Below are positions 18,249-27,600 of a DNA stretch of 64,000 bases, in pieces; the first letter of the stretch is position 1, and each line of letters starts with the position of its first letter. The notes under the pieces are model-generated. The model was not told the origin of the DNA. It made no database searches and saw only the letters and a list, made by a program, of their open reading frames with translations. A program made the translations under genes and the position numbers. The stretch is taken from contig NZ_KN525716.1 of the NCBI RefSeq assembly GCF_000789235.1, forward strand, positions 1,256,501 to 1,320,500, in the 5' to 3' direction. Source of the stretch: Wocania ichthyoenteri Th78. GTDB taxonomy: Bacteria; Bacteroidota; Bacteroidia; Flavobacteriales; Flavobacteriaceae.

Positions 18249-18929
18249 TTACGGCGTAGAATTAGAAACCTGCAACAATTTACCATTGTAATATTTGTTC
18301 CCGTTTAAAGAAAAATCGAAAATATATTGCGCCATTTGCAACGCGGTGGTTGGTGCTTTATAACCTGGAAATGCTTCTTCAAGCATTTCGGTTTGTACAG
18401 CTCCTAAAGCTAAAACGTTAAAGGCAATACCTTGTTCCTTATATTCTTCAGCAAGTAATTCTGTTAAAGTAATTACCGCACCTTTACTTGAGCTATAAGC
18501 AGCTAATCCTGAGAACTTCATGCTACCTTGCACACCTCCCATAGAGCTTATAGTAACTACATGACTACCGTTTTTCATAAAAGGCAAAACAACACGAGTC
18601 ATTTCAGCAACTCCAAAAACATTGGTTTTATAAACCTGCTCAAAATCAAACATTGTAGTTTCAGAAAATGGTTTGTTAACAAGTGTCCCTGCATTATTAA
18701 TTAATACATCTACTTGTTGCCAATTACTTTTTATAAATGCTTCAACTTTAGCATATGCTTTAGCATCAGATAAATCAAAAGGCATAGAAACAACATTATC
18801 TAACTGCAAATTTTCAATAGGCCTCTCATTCCGTGAAAGTGCCAAAATATTATGCCCTGTTTTTGCAAATAGTTTTACCAACTCAAAACCTATACCTCTA
18901 CTTGTTCCTGTAATTATTATGTTACTCAT
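18249..18929 (-). CDS. Short-chain dehydrogenase/reductase (SDR)
   Basis: This 226-residue classical SDR has the Rossmann glycine motif TGTSRGIG near the N-terminus, the NNAG motif, a catalytic Ser in SSMGG and the YxxxK active site (YSSSKGA). The short length, with little substrate loop, is typical of small SDRs; the substrate is unknown. Its start codon overlaps the end of the M28 peptidase gene by 8 bp, indicating translational coupling. It is the last gene before a convergent neighbour. Confidence 0.9.
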   Translation of the reverse strand: MSNIIITGTSRGIGFELVKLFAKTGHNILALSRNERPIENLQLDNVVSMPFDLSDAKAYAKVEAFIKSNWQQVDVLINNAGTLVNKPFSETTMFDFEQVYKTNVFGVAEMTRVVLPFMKNGSHVVTISSMGGVQGSMKFSGLAAYSSSKGAVITLTELLAEEYKEQGIAFNVLALGAVQTEMLEEAFPGYKAPTTALQMAQYIFDFSLNGNKYYNGKLLQVSNSTP

Positions 18930-19932
18930 CGTTCATTTTTATGTCCTGCGTTGGTGCATTTATCATACCTTCTAAAGCAGGAATCATAACGTTTATAAAA
19001 TTCGTCATGTGTTCAAAATCCATTTTATCAGCTTCGTCATCTACATGATGATAATAATCAAAGTTTGTAAAATCAAATGTTGAAATGGCGTGCGCTGGTT
19101 TTTTAAAAGCTTTATAAAACGGATAATTATCTGACCTCATGAATAGCTGAAACTCTTTAGCTTTAGGAAAAAAGCCAATAACTTCTTTTTCGCCATATTC
19201 ATTTAACTTTTCACCTAAATTAGATTTCTCGTAACCTGACATATATGCCATAATTTCTTCCTTTGCTCTAGGTACGCCAATCATTTCAAAATTAATCATG
19301 GTATACAAATTCAAGTTTTCCTTTTTAAGTCTTTCGGCTAAATGACCAGATCCTTTCAAACCCATTTCTTCAGCTGAATATAAGGTAAAAAGAATACTTC
19401 TCTTATTACTCTTGGCCTTAGAAAAATATTTTGCCCATTCCATAACTGCTACTGTGCCAGAAGCATCATCATTTGCACCGTTTGCAATAACATCTCCATT
19501 GACCTCTTTTCCGTTACCAATATGATCGTAATGCGCTCCTAAAATAACAAACTCCTTTTTTAATGCTGAGTCAGTCCCTTCTATGTAACCAACAATATTA
19601 TACCCCACAATATCTTTTAAATTAAAACTATCTCTATAGGTTTTAAAATAAGGCTTTATATTGTTTTTTTTGAAATAGTCCTCAATAAAGACTGCTGCTT
19701 TTTCTATGCCTTTACTACCTGTATTTCTACCTTCTAATTCATCTGAAGCTAAAAACTCTAAGCTTTCTTTTACATTCTTTTCTAAAACTGGAGATATATT
19801 ATCAGTTTTAGAAACAACTATCTGAGTTGTCTCTTTAACCTCATTTATATTAGTTTCTGTTTTAATTATTTTTTTTTGCGATCCACAACTTAAAAGTGCA
19901 GATACAGCCATAATACTTAATACTTTTTTCAT
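18922..19932 (-). CDS. M28-family zinc aminopeptidase, lipoprotein
   Basis: This is a 336-residue lipoprotein when the ATG at 19932 is used. That start gives a proper signal with lipobox LLSC (Cys16); an upstream in-frame ATG at 19965 would prefix it with a charged tail and is less likely. M28 zinc ligands are visible: His134 (GAHYDH), Asp155 (NGANDDASG), Glu188/189 (YSAEEMG), an acidic residue at 216 (NFEMIG) and a His at 295/296 (FDYYHHVDDEAD). It probably trims peptides in the periplasm or at the surface, complementing the secreted protease. It is coupled to the downstream SDR gene. Confidence 0.93.
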   Translation of the reverse strand: MKKVLSIMAVSALLSCGSQKKIIKTETNINEVKETTQIVVSKTDNISPVLEKNVKESLEFLASDELEGRNTGSKGIEKAAVFIEDYFKKNNIKPYFKTYRDSFNLKDIVGYNIVGYIEGTDSALKKEFVILGAHYDHIGNGKEVNGDVIANGANDDASGTVAVMEWAKYFSKAKSNKRSILFTLYSAEEMGLKGSGHLAERLKKENLNLYTMINFEMIGVPRAKEEIMAYMSGYEKSNLGEKLNEYGEKEVIGFFPKAKEFQLFMRSDNYPFYKAFKKPAHAISTFDFTNFDYYHHVDDEADKMDFEHMTNFINVMIPALEGMINAPTQDIKMNDE

Positions 19933-20047
19933 GCGTTTATATTTATTGTTTTTTAATGGTCCCATATAACATCCATGATAATCATTTCACTATATGATAA
20001 ATTTTTAGTCATAGATGTTTCATTTGATGAATTTTAAAAATCTAAAG

Positions 20048-20084
20048 ATAAAAAAACCTGCTTCAATTATTATGAAACAGGTTT
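20048..20084 (-). terminator. Terminator of the cdd-pdhA-pdhC transcript
   Basis: A stem of 7 bp plus 4 bp separated by one mismatch (20054-20065 with 20073-20084) is flanked on the left by AAAAAAA, giving a U-tract on the minus strand downstream of pdhC. Confidence 0.75.
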
Positions 20085-20107
20085 CGTTTTTATTACTATT
20101 ATAAAAA

Positions 20108-20132
20108 CCCTTCGACTGCGTTCAGGGTGACA
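20108..20132. repeat. Dispersed repeat copy A
   Basis: The short element CCCTTCGACTGCGTTCAGGG plus GTGACA lies between pdhC and its terminator. Related sequence, in either orientation, occurs at 30636-30660 and 41931-41951. It resembles the interspersed palindromic repeats common in flavobacterial intergenic regions. Confidence 0.6.
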
Positions 20133-20138
20133 ATTAAA

Positions 20139-21767
20139 TTATACCAACATGGTTACAGGGTTTTCAATATATCCTTTTAATGTTTGAAGGAATTGTGCTC
20201 CTGTTGCCCCATCAACCGTTCTGTGATCGCAAGCTAAAGATAATTTCATGGTATTACCCACAACTATTTGACCGTTTTTAACCACAGGTTTTTCAACAAT
20301 GTTTCCAACAGAAAGTATTGCCGAATTTGGCTGGTTGATAATAGATGTAAACGTATCTATGCCAAACATGCCTAAGTTAGAAACCGTAAACGTACTACCT
20401 TCCATCTCACCAGGTGTTAGTTTTTTATTTCTAGCTTTTCCTGCAAGATCTTTAACAGCTGCCCCTATTTGAGGTAAACTTTGCTCGTTTGCAAATCTAA
20501 CAACTGGCACAACTAATCCATCTGGAACTGCAACGGCAACGCCGATATGCACGTGATTATTTAAACGCATTTTATCTGCAAACCATTGCGAATTTACCTG
20601 CGGATGCTGCTTTAAAGCTAAAGCACAAGCTTTAACTACAATATCATTATATGAAATTTTAGTATCTGGAATAGAGTTGAATTGTGTACGGAATGCTATA
20701 GCATTTTCCATATCAAACTCTACACTTAGATAGTAATGAGGTGCAGTAAATTTAGAATTTGTTAATGCTTTAGCAATAGCTTTACGCATTTGCGAATTGG
20801 TAATATCTTCAAAATCTTCTTGACCTGTTGGCACAAATTTACCAACTGAAGCTCCAGATGGAGCAGCTGTCGTAAAGTTTTCAACATCACTTTTTACAAC
20901 ACGTCCATTTTCGCCAGTACCACTCACTTGAGATAGATTAATCCCTTTTTCTTCAGCTATTTTTTTAGCCAAAGGCGAAGCAAATATTCTTCCGTTTGAT
21001 GAGGAAGCTGAAACTTGCTTTTGAGCTTTCTCAACTGTACTTGAAGAGACAACTTTTTCTTTCTTTGGTGCTTCAACTTTTTCAGCTTTCGGAGCTTCTT
21101 CAGTTTTTTCAGCACCAGAATCTACTTTAAAATTGCTAGCTACATTTGAAACATCGGTCCCTGCTGGACCAATAATTGCTAATAGCGCATCTACTTTTGC
21201 TGATTCACCTTCTTGCAAACCTATTTCTAATAGTGTACCCGATTGGAATGATTCAAATTCCATAGTGGCTTTATCAGTTTCAATTTCTGCTAAAATATCA
21301 CCTTCTTCAACTGTATCGCCTACTTTTTTCAACCATGTTGCCACAGTTCCCTCTTCCATAGTATCGCTTAAACGTGGCATAGTTACAACTATAACACCTT
21401 CTGGCAATTCTTGTGAAGCCTCTTCCTCTTTTGATTCGGTTTTAGTTTTGGTTTCTTCCTCTTTTGGTGCTTCTTTCGCTTCCACGGAAGCATTACCATT
21501 TCCATTTAACATTGCAGAAATGTCTTCACCTTCATCTCCAATAATTGCCAAAAGAGCATCTACTTTTGTAGTTTCTCCTTCTTGCACGCCTATATGAAGC
21601 AATGTACCTTCATTAAAAGACTCAAATTCCATAGTAGCTTTATCAGTTTCAATTTCAGCTAAAATATCGCCTTCTTCTACCTTATCACCTACTTTTTTTA
21701 ACCAAGCTGCAACCGTACCTTCTTCCATGGTATCGCTTAAACGTGGCATATTTACTACTATTGCCAT
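20139..21767 (-). CDS. pdhC: Pyruvate dehydrogenase E2, dihydrolipoyl acetyltransferase
   Basis: This 542-residue E2 core transfers acetyl groups to CoA. It carries two almost identical lipoyl domains (about 2-78 and 126-202) with lipoylated Lys43 and Lys166 in ETDKATMEFES. An Ala/Glu/Lys-rich linker, a peripheral-subunit-binding domain (about 261-297; FASPLAKKIAEEKGI) and the catalytic CoA-acyltransferase domain (about 320-542, LACDHRTVDGA with active-site His) follow. The gene starts 3 bp after pdhA. No E1-beta or E3 gene is adjacent, an arrangement I believe is usual in flavobacteria. The name could be aceF under E. coli convention. Confidence 0.96.
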   Translation of the reverse strand: MAIVVNMPRLSDTMEEGTVAAWLKKVGDKVEEGDILAEIETDKATMEFESFNEGTLLHIGVQEGETTKVDALLAIIGDEGEDISAMLNGNGNASVEAKEAPKEEETKTKTESKEEEASQELPEGVIVVTMPRLSDTMEEGTVATWLKKVGDTVEEGDILAEIETDKATMEFESFQSGTLLEIGLQEGESAKVDALLAIIGPAGTDVSNVASNFKVDSGAEKTEEAPKAEKVEAPKKEKVVSSSTVEKAQKQVSASSSNGRIFASPLAKKIAEEKGINLSQVSGTGENGRVVKSDVENFTTAAPSGASVGKFVPTGQEDFEDITNSQMRKAIAKALTNSKFTAPHYYLSVEFDMENAIAFRTQFNSIPDTKISYNDIVVKACALALKQHPQVNSQWFADKMRLNNHVHIGVAVAVPDGLVVPVVRFANEQSLPQIGAAVKDLAGKARNKKLTPGEMEGSTFTVSNLGMFGIDTFTSIINQPNSAILSVGNIVEKPVVKNGQIVVGNTMKLSLACDHRTVDGATGAQFLQTLKGYIENPVTMLV

Positions 21768-21770
21768 AGC

Positions 21771-22769
21771 TTATAATTTATGTTGTATAAATGGATAATC
21801 TTTTTGCTCATAAACGGCATCGTACATCACATTCTTTTCTGGGAATGGAGATTCTTCTGCAAATTTTTCGCATTCTGAAACTAAAGCTTTAACACGTTTG
21901 TCAATCACTTTAATATCTGCTTCAGTAGCATATTTCTTTTCAAGAATAACATCTTTTACTTGTGTAATAGGATCTATTTTTTTGTATTCTTCAACCTCTG
22001 CTTTCGTTCTATAATGTTGTGCATCACTCATAGAATGCCCTCTGTAACGATATGTTTTAAGTTCTAAAAATGTTGGTCCATCACCACGACGCGCACGTTT
22101 TATGGCTTCGTCAAATGCTTCTGCAACCTTTATTGGATTCATACCGTCTACTGGCCCACAAGGCATTTCGTAACCTTTACCAAGCTTCCAGATTTCTGTA
22201 TGATTGGCTGTTCTTTCTACCGAAGTTCCCATTGCATACCCGTTATTTTCGCAAACGAATACTACTGGAAGTTTCCAGAGCATAGCTAAATTAAAGGTTT
22301 CGTGTAATGAACCTTGTCTTGCAGCTCCATCACCAAAACAGCATAAGGTTACACCATCTACACCATGATATTTATCGCCAAAAGCAATACCAGCTCCTAA
22401 AGGGATTTGTCCACCAACAATACCATGACCGCCATAAAAACGATGCTCTTTTGAAAAAATATGCATTGAACCACCTAAACCTTGCGAAGTTCCTGTAGCT
22501 TTTCCGTAAAGCTCAGCCATAACGCGCCTAGGATCTACACCCATACCTATGGGTTGTACATGGTTACGATAAGCTGTAATCATCTTATCTTTAGTCAAAT
22601 CCATAGCATGTAAAGCACCTGCTAAAACTGCTTCTTGGCCGTTATATAAATGAAGAAACCCTCTTACTTTTTGTTGTATATATACTGCAGCTAATTTGTC
22701 TTCAAATTTTCTCCAGAACAACATATCTTCATACCATTTTAGGTATACTTCCTTAGTTATTTTTTGCAT
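21771..22769 (-). CDS. pdhA: Pyruvate dehydrogenase E1 component, alpha subunit
   Basis: This 332-residue protein is the thiamine-diphosphate-binding alpha subunit of pyruvate dehydrogenase E1. The ThDP/Mg motif GDGAARQGSLHE ... CENNGYAMGT is clear, as are the conserved IGQEAV-like NGQEAVLAGA and the phosphorylation-loop-like YRGHSMSD. It decarboxylates pyruvate with a separately encoded beta subunit and feeds the E2 encoded 3 bp downstream. A -7 box at 22798-22805 lies 29 bp upstream, so pdhAC probably has its own promoter downstream of cdd. Confidence 0.96.
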   Translation of the reverse strand: MQKITKEVYLKWYEDMLFWRKFEDKLAAVYIQQKVRGFLHLYNGQEAVLAGALHAMDLTKDKMITAYRNHVQPIGMGVDPRRVMAELYGKATGTSQGLGGSMHIFSKEHRFYGGHGIVGGQIPLGAGIAFGDKYHGVDGVTLCCFGDGAARQGSLHETFNLAMLWKLPVVFVCENNGYAMGTSVERTANHTEIWKLGKGYEMPCGPVDGMNPIKVAEAFDEAIKRARRGDGPTFLELKTYRYRGHSMSDAQHYRTKAEVEEYKKIDPITQVKDVILEKKYATEADIKVIDKRVKALVSECEKFAEESPFPEKNVMYDAVYEQKDYPFIQHKL

Positions 22770-22797
22770 TAGTAGCGTTAATTTAATAAACGAATAA

Positions 22798-22805
22798 CAA
22801 AAGTA
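22798..22805 (-). promoter_or_regulatory. Promoter -7 box of pdhA
   Basis: The minus strand reads TACTTTTG, an exact TAnnTTTG match, within the 89-bp cdd-pdhA gap. The predicted leader is about 20 nt. Confidence 0.5.
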
Positions 22806-22858
22806 ACACTTTAGTCATTAATGAAAAAACTGAAAATAGTAAATTTTAAACGAAAACG

Positions 22859-23341
22859 TTATAGTACAGACTTATCAAATACTAGTGGAAGTAAATTTGC
22901 TAACGAATTAGACTTTGCTACTTTTCCCATTTCTCCCATAAAATAAATTTCTATAGGTGTATCTTGTTTAACTTCGTATTCAGCAATAGCTTGTCGGCAT
23001 GCCCCACATGGTGGAATTGGGCTTGTAGTTTTATTCTTTTTAGAACCTGCCGTAATAGCCATTTTTATTATTTTGGTATTTGGATATTTTGCACCCGCAT
23101 AATAGATAGCTGTCCTTTCTGCACATAACCCAGATGGGTATGATGCATTTTCTTGATTACTTCCTGTAATTACTTCATTATTATCTAAAAGAATCGCTAC
23201 TCCTACATGAAAATTTGAATATGGCGCATAGGCTTTTTCTCTTGCTTCAATAGCTTTATGCATTAATTTTATGGTATCTTCTGGTAACTCGTTTAAATCT
23301 TCAAAAACGTAAAGTGTGGATTCTATTTTTACTTCCTTCAT
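22859..23341 (-). CDS. cdd: Cytidine deaminase
   Basis: This 160-residue zinc enzyme converts cytidine and deoxycytidine to uridine forms in pyrimidine salvage. The catalytic CAERTA segment (zinc Cys and proton-shuttling Glu) and PCGACRQ (two further zinc Cys) are both present, together with the substrate-binding YAPYSNFHVG stretch. This is the homotetrameric-type length plus a short N-terminal extension. It sits between the porUV terminator and pdhA, reading the same way. Confidence 0.96.
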   Translation of the reverse strand: MKEVKIESTLYVFEDLNELPEDTIKLMHKAIEAREKAYAPYSNFHVGVAILLDNNEVITGSNQENASYPSGLCAERTAIYYAGAKYPNTKIIKMAITAGSKKNKTTSPIPPCGACRQAIAEYEVKQDTPIEIYFMGEMGKVAKSNSLANLLPLVFDKSVL

Positions 23342-23380
23342 AAATTATTATAATGAATTCGTTGAAAGACTAATATAAAC

Positions 23381-23410
23381 AAAAAACTATTGCTTTGAGG
23401 CAATAGTTTT
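23381..23410 (-). terminator. Terminator of the porU-porV transcript
   Basis: A perfect 11-bp stem (23383... AAAACTATTGC with GCAATAGTTTT to 23410, loop TTTGAG) lies right after the porV stop and ends the secretion operon before cdd. Confidence 0.85.
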
Positions 23411-23433
23411 AATAGAATTATAGATGTTATAAT

Positions 23434-24636
23434 CTAATATTCGTTGTATGTTTCTGCTCCAATATTAAACGTTAACGAAAAACGTAATGTATTTTCTAAT
23501 GGGCTTTGCACTTTTGAAGCTGAAAATAAATAAGATAAATCGATATTAACAACATTGTATTTGAACCCTGCACCGAGTGCTAAAAATTTTCTTGCGCCTT
23601 TTTCTTCACTTTCGTTAAAATAACCAGCTCTAAAAGCAAATGCATCTTGATATAAATATTCTGCACCTAACGACCATGTAAATTCTTTTAACTCTTCACT
23701 GAATCCACCTGGAGCATCTCCAAAAGATTGAAACATTCCTGATAGAAAGCTTACATCTGGGTCTTTACCTTCTACGATAATTGTCGGTTCGTCTCCGTCT
23801 TGGTTTTCATCACCATCGGTATCAACAAAACCGTAAACTGGAGGTGTTGGCACTAACAGTTTTCCTATCTCAGCGGTTACTGCAATTTTATTGTAATCAT
23901 CAAATATAAAATCGAAACCTGTACCTAAGCGCAACATAGTTGGCTGAAAGTTTTCTTGTCCGCCTTCATCATATTTAAACTTTGGTCCAATATTTTGAAT
24001 AGCGAATCCCATTCTCCAACGTCCATTAAAATCGTTATAAGCCTCTTCTTCACTTTGATAAAACCCTGAAATATCTACACCAAATGTACTAGCTGCTGCT
24101 GTATCGTTATTTCCTGTATCTAGTTTTAAATCTGAGCGTAAATAACGCATAGCGACAGACATAGCGAACTGATCGGTTAGTCGCAACGCATACGATGCGT
24201 CAATAGTTAATTCGTTGGGTCTTTGAATTAATGCTTGAGAAAATTCGTCTTGCACAAATTCAATATCTCCTAAGGAAAAATATTTAAAACTTGCTGCAAA
24301 TGCACTACGCTCATCTATTCGATTAAAATAGGTTACGTTTCCTAAAAAAATATCATTTACTAATTTGCTTAAATATGGTGTATAACTAACTGCAATTCCA
24401 GATTTAGCTTCAGAAAACACATATTTTGATGAGTTCCATTGTTGCGAAAATGCATCGACAGATGTTGCAACACCCATATCGCCCATTGAGGCTGCACGCG
24501 CATCTGGTGCAATTAAAACAAATGGCACACCTGTGGTTATAACTCTTCTTTCTTGATTTGGAAAAATAATAGTTTCTTGAGCATTCAATTTTATTAAAAA
24601 AGCAAATGCTATTAATAGCAATATTCCGTTCTTCAT
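23434..24636 (-). CDS. porV: Type IX secretion outer-membrane shuttle protein PorV (LptO)
   Basis: This 400-residue FadL-like outer-membrane barrel has a signal peptide (cleavage near LNA-Q, residue 19). Characteristic stretches are VPFVLIAPDARAASMGDMGVATS near the start and IGAETYNEY at the end. PorV takes type IX cargo from the SprA translocon and brings it to the PorU sortase for removal of the C-terminal domain. The gene follows porU by 33 bp, and a TATATTTG box in that gap hints at extra internal transcription. Confidence 0.95.
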   Translation of the reverse strand: MKNGILLLIAFAFLIKLNAQETIIFPNQERRVITTGVPFVLIAPDARAASMGDMGVATSVDAFSQQWNSSKYVFSEAKSGIAVSYTPYLSKLVNDIFLGNVTYFNRIDERSAFAASFKYFSLGDIEFVQDEFSQALIQRPNELTIDASYALRLTDQFAMSVAMRYLRSDLKLDTGNNDTAAASTFGVDISGFYQSEEEAYNDFNGRWRMGFAIQNIGPKFKYDEGGQENFQPTMLRLGTGFDFIFDDYNKIAVTAEIGKLLVPTPPVYGFVDTDGDENQDGDEPTIIVEGKDPDVSFLSGMFQSFGDAPGGFSEELKEFTWSLGAEYLYQDAFAFRAGYFNESEEKGARKFLALGAGFKYNVVNIDLSYLFSASKVQSPLENTLRFSLTFNIGAETYNEY

Positions 24637-24653
24637 GGGTTAGTTTTATTTAA

Positions 24654-24661
24654 CAAATATA
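24654..24661 (-). promoter_or_regulatory. Possible internal promoter -7 box before porV
   Basis: The minus strand reads TATATTTG in the 33-bp porU-porV gap, overlapping the region just after the porU stop codon. It may allow porV expression above porU level. Confidence 0.35.
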
Positions 24662-24669
24662 ATTTTTTA

Positions 24670-27600
24670 TTAGAGGATAACAAGCTTCTCAATTTTTTCA
24701 ACTTTTTTATTTAGAAAATTAGATTGCACTGTAAGCTTATATATATAGACACCTTTCCCTATTTTATCACCAAAATCATCTCTTCCATCCCAAACCATAT
24801 CTCTCGATAACGAACTTGTTGTTTTTGTTCCTGCATTGGTTTGCCCATTAAGCGTTTTAACTAATTTACCTGAAACGGTGAATATTTGTATAGAAACGTC
24901 TAAAGGGTCTGAACTATTGTGATTAAACCAAAATTCTGTATAATTTACAAACGGATTTGGATAATTAAGTACATTATTAATAACTAACTCTTGGTCTTTA
25001 TCGTATACAACAAATTGAATTTCAGTGACTGAAGAGTTATTATACACATCCCAAGCTTTTAAAGTTAAAGTGTGAAGTCCAGGTTCTAAATCTCTAAAAG
25101 GAAAAGATACCACGCCTTTTTTATAATTATCTACTTCGGTTTGATAGTAATCGTTTAATATAAACGGGTTGGTTTCGTCGCCATCTATAACAGCTACAAT
25201 ATCGTGACCAATACCACTTGCTGTATTAATACCATTATCATCTTCTAATTTAGCAAGTAATGTAGGTGATTCGTTAGTTATACCCCCTGAAACGAAATTT
25301 TCGTCGTTCATATAAAGGGCGACAACTGGACCAATATTATCTTCGGCAGCATTTTCATTTAATCCACCAATTCTAACCGTATTAATACTAACACCAGATT
25401 GATCTAGAAATAACTCTTCATTTTTTGAATAAAAGCTTACTTTCCCAAAACCTACAGGAATACCAATATCTTTTGGCACTACAAAATCGAATTCAAATTG
25501 TCCGTTAGTAACTGACGCTTGCCCTCTAAAAATAATCTCACCTAAAGTCTCAAAGTCCATTTTTACTAGTTGTCCATTCAAACGAGTACCATCGTTAGCT
25601 AATGTTTGTCTTTCTATATTTTTATCGTAAATAGTGGTAGAAAGTGTACCGCTATAATCACTTAAAACATTTCCTGAAATGTCTGTAACTTCGCCCGCTA
25701 GCTTAACATAACTTAATGCTTTTAAAGTGTCAGTAGCTTGTGTGATGGGTACATCATTAATTTCTGTTAATCTTATATTAGGTTTTGGAAATGCCAATTT
25801 CATGGCAGGGTCGCCAATAAAAAACACTAATCGTCTTTGACTTTGACTGGAAATGGATGGATCGTTTTTTGTTAACCTTAAAGCTTCAGCCATTGATGGA
25901 TATTCATAATCTTCAAACGTATCATTATCACTAAAGGAAAATAAATATTGTTCTAATTCATTATTAAATGTGATTCCAAAATTTACAAAAACCTGTCTTG
26001 TAGTTGTAATTAAACCAATGGCACCTGCTTTTTTATTCCAATAGGTAAATTCACCTGCGGTTTCTCTAAAAGGATTATCGAATTTGGTAAACTCGCAAGT
26101 TACTGTAACAAAACAATTGAGTTTACAAAAGTTTCTGAAGCTCTCCACATCGGGCTTAGTTAAAATACGTTCCTGAGCCAAACCTTCTTCTCCGCCATGA
26201 CCAAAATAATTAACCACTAATGCGCCATTATCTATAGCATTAACTAAAGATTCTGTTACTTGTGGGTATCTGTTTCCGCCAGCCGAAGCCTCTTGTTTAA
26301 AAGCATCTGTGTGAATTTTAACAACATTTATAAATGGTTTTTCCTGACTAACGTTATTCCCAACATTATCTGTGGTTTCTTGTAATATACCTTCCCAATC
26401 TTTATCGACATCATCAGAAACAACTACAAAGTTATTTCGCCAACTCCCAAAAGCTTCTTTTACGTAATAGCTTTCAATTTTATCGACCATATCTTTAGCA
26501 CGTTGTGGCGTATCTGCTAGTATTCTACCTACGGCAATATCCAATCTGTCGCTTGTACTCATCGTGCCTTCATTGGCGTCCATCATACCATAAAAATCGT
26601 CCGAAACAAACGAATTGGTTAGATTAAAACTATTGTAAGAATACCATGAAGGCATAATGTTGGTGTTATTAGGAATTCTGTCTTTATAATCGAATGAGCC
26701 ATCGCCAAGTAAGCATACATATTTAACCCTGTTTGCTGGTGTGCTAGCATTATCGTAAACATACTTTATTAAATTACGAATGGCACCAACATCTTGATTT
26801 CCCGTACTAAACTCATTATACACTTCATTTAACCCAACTACCTTAACATTCAAATTATACTGTTTTGTATTTATTTGCGCTAAACGTTCTGCCTGATTAA
26901 GCATATTATTAGGAGCAATAATAATATAATCGACATCTTGAAATTGTCCATCAGTATTTTGAAAAATAGTGCCCTTTATATTTTGATTACTAATCGTTTT
27001 ATTCACATCTACTTTAGGTTCAAAATAATCTGATGGTGTTATAGCAACGTAAGTTTTAAGTGTTCCTAATGTTGATGTAAAAGAAAGGTTACTACTAGCA
27101 TCTTCGTTAATATAACTTGTAGCGTTATATAAATCGGTTACATCCCAAACTTCAGAAATTTGTGATGCATTTGCGATATTATACTGCCCGATACCTGAAG
27201 CCGAAGCTACTGCTCTATTTTTAAACTGGAATTGTTCATCTTCAAAACTTAAAGCTCTTGTTGCTTCAATAGAAATATAATCTAAATAGCCTAAACCACT
27301 AGGGTTTCCTTGGTTATCATAATTAAGATTTACACTTATATTTGATGCATTCACATTTACATTTCCAATGTAGGATGCATCATTGGCTAAATTAGGGCTT
27401 GATGCCCCAGCTATTGATAATGTTGAGACAGTACTTCCGTTAACATTAACTTGCATACTACTTTGAGAAGATGATGCAGATGCTACAAATACCCTAAGAT
27501 TAATTGGGACGGAAGTTACTAAATTCGGAAAGTCGAACTCAAAGGTTTTATCGTTATCAATATCAAATCGGTCCCCAAACCAACGTCTTCCTAAAAGCGC

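Noticed and set aside
21290-21750. Long near-identical DNA repeat within pdhC
   Set aside because: It is explained by the two lipoyl domains of E2, a normal feature of the family.
20139-22769. Missing E1-beta and E3 genes next to pdhA and pdhC
   Set aside because: Unlinked pdhB and lpd genes are, as far as I know, usual in flavobacteria, so this is not evidence of loss.
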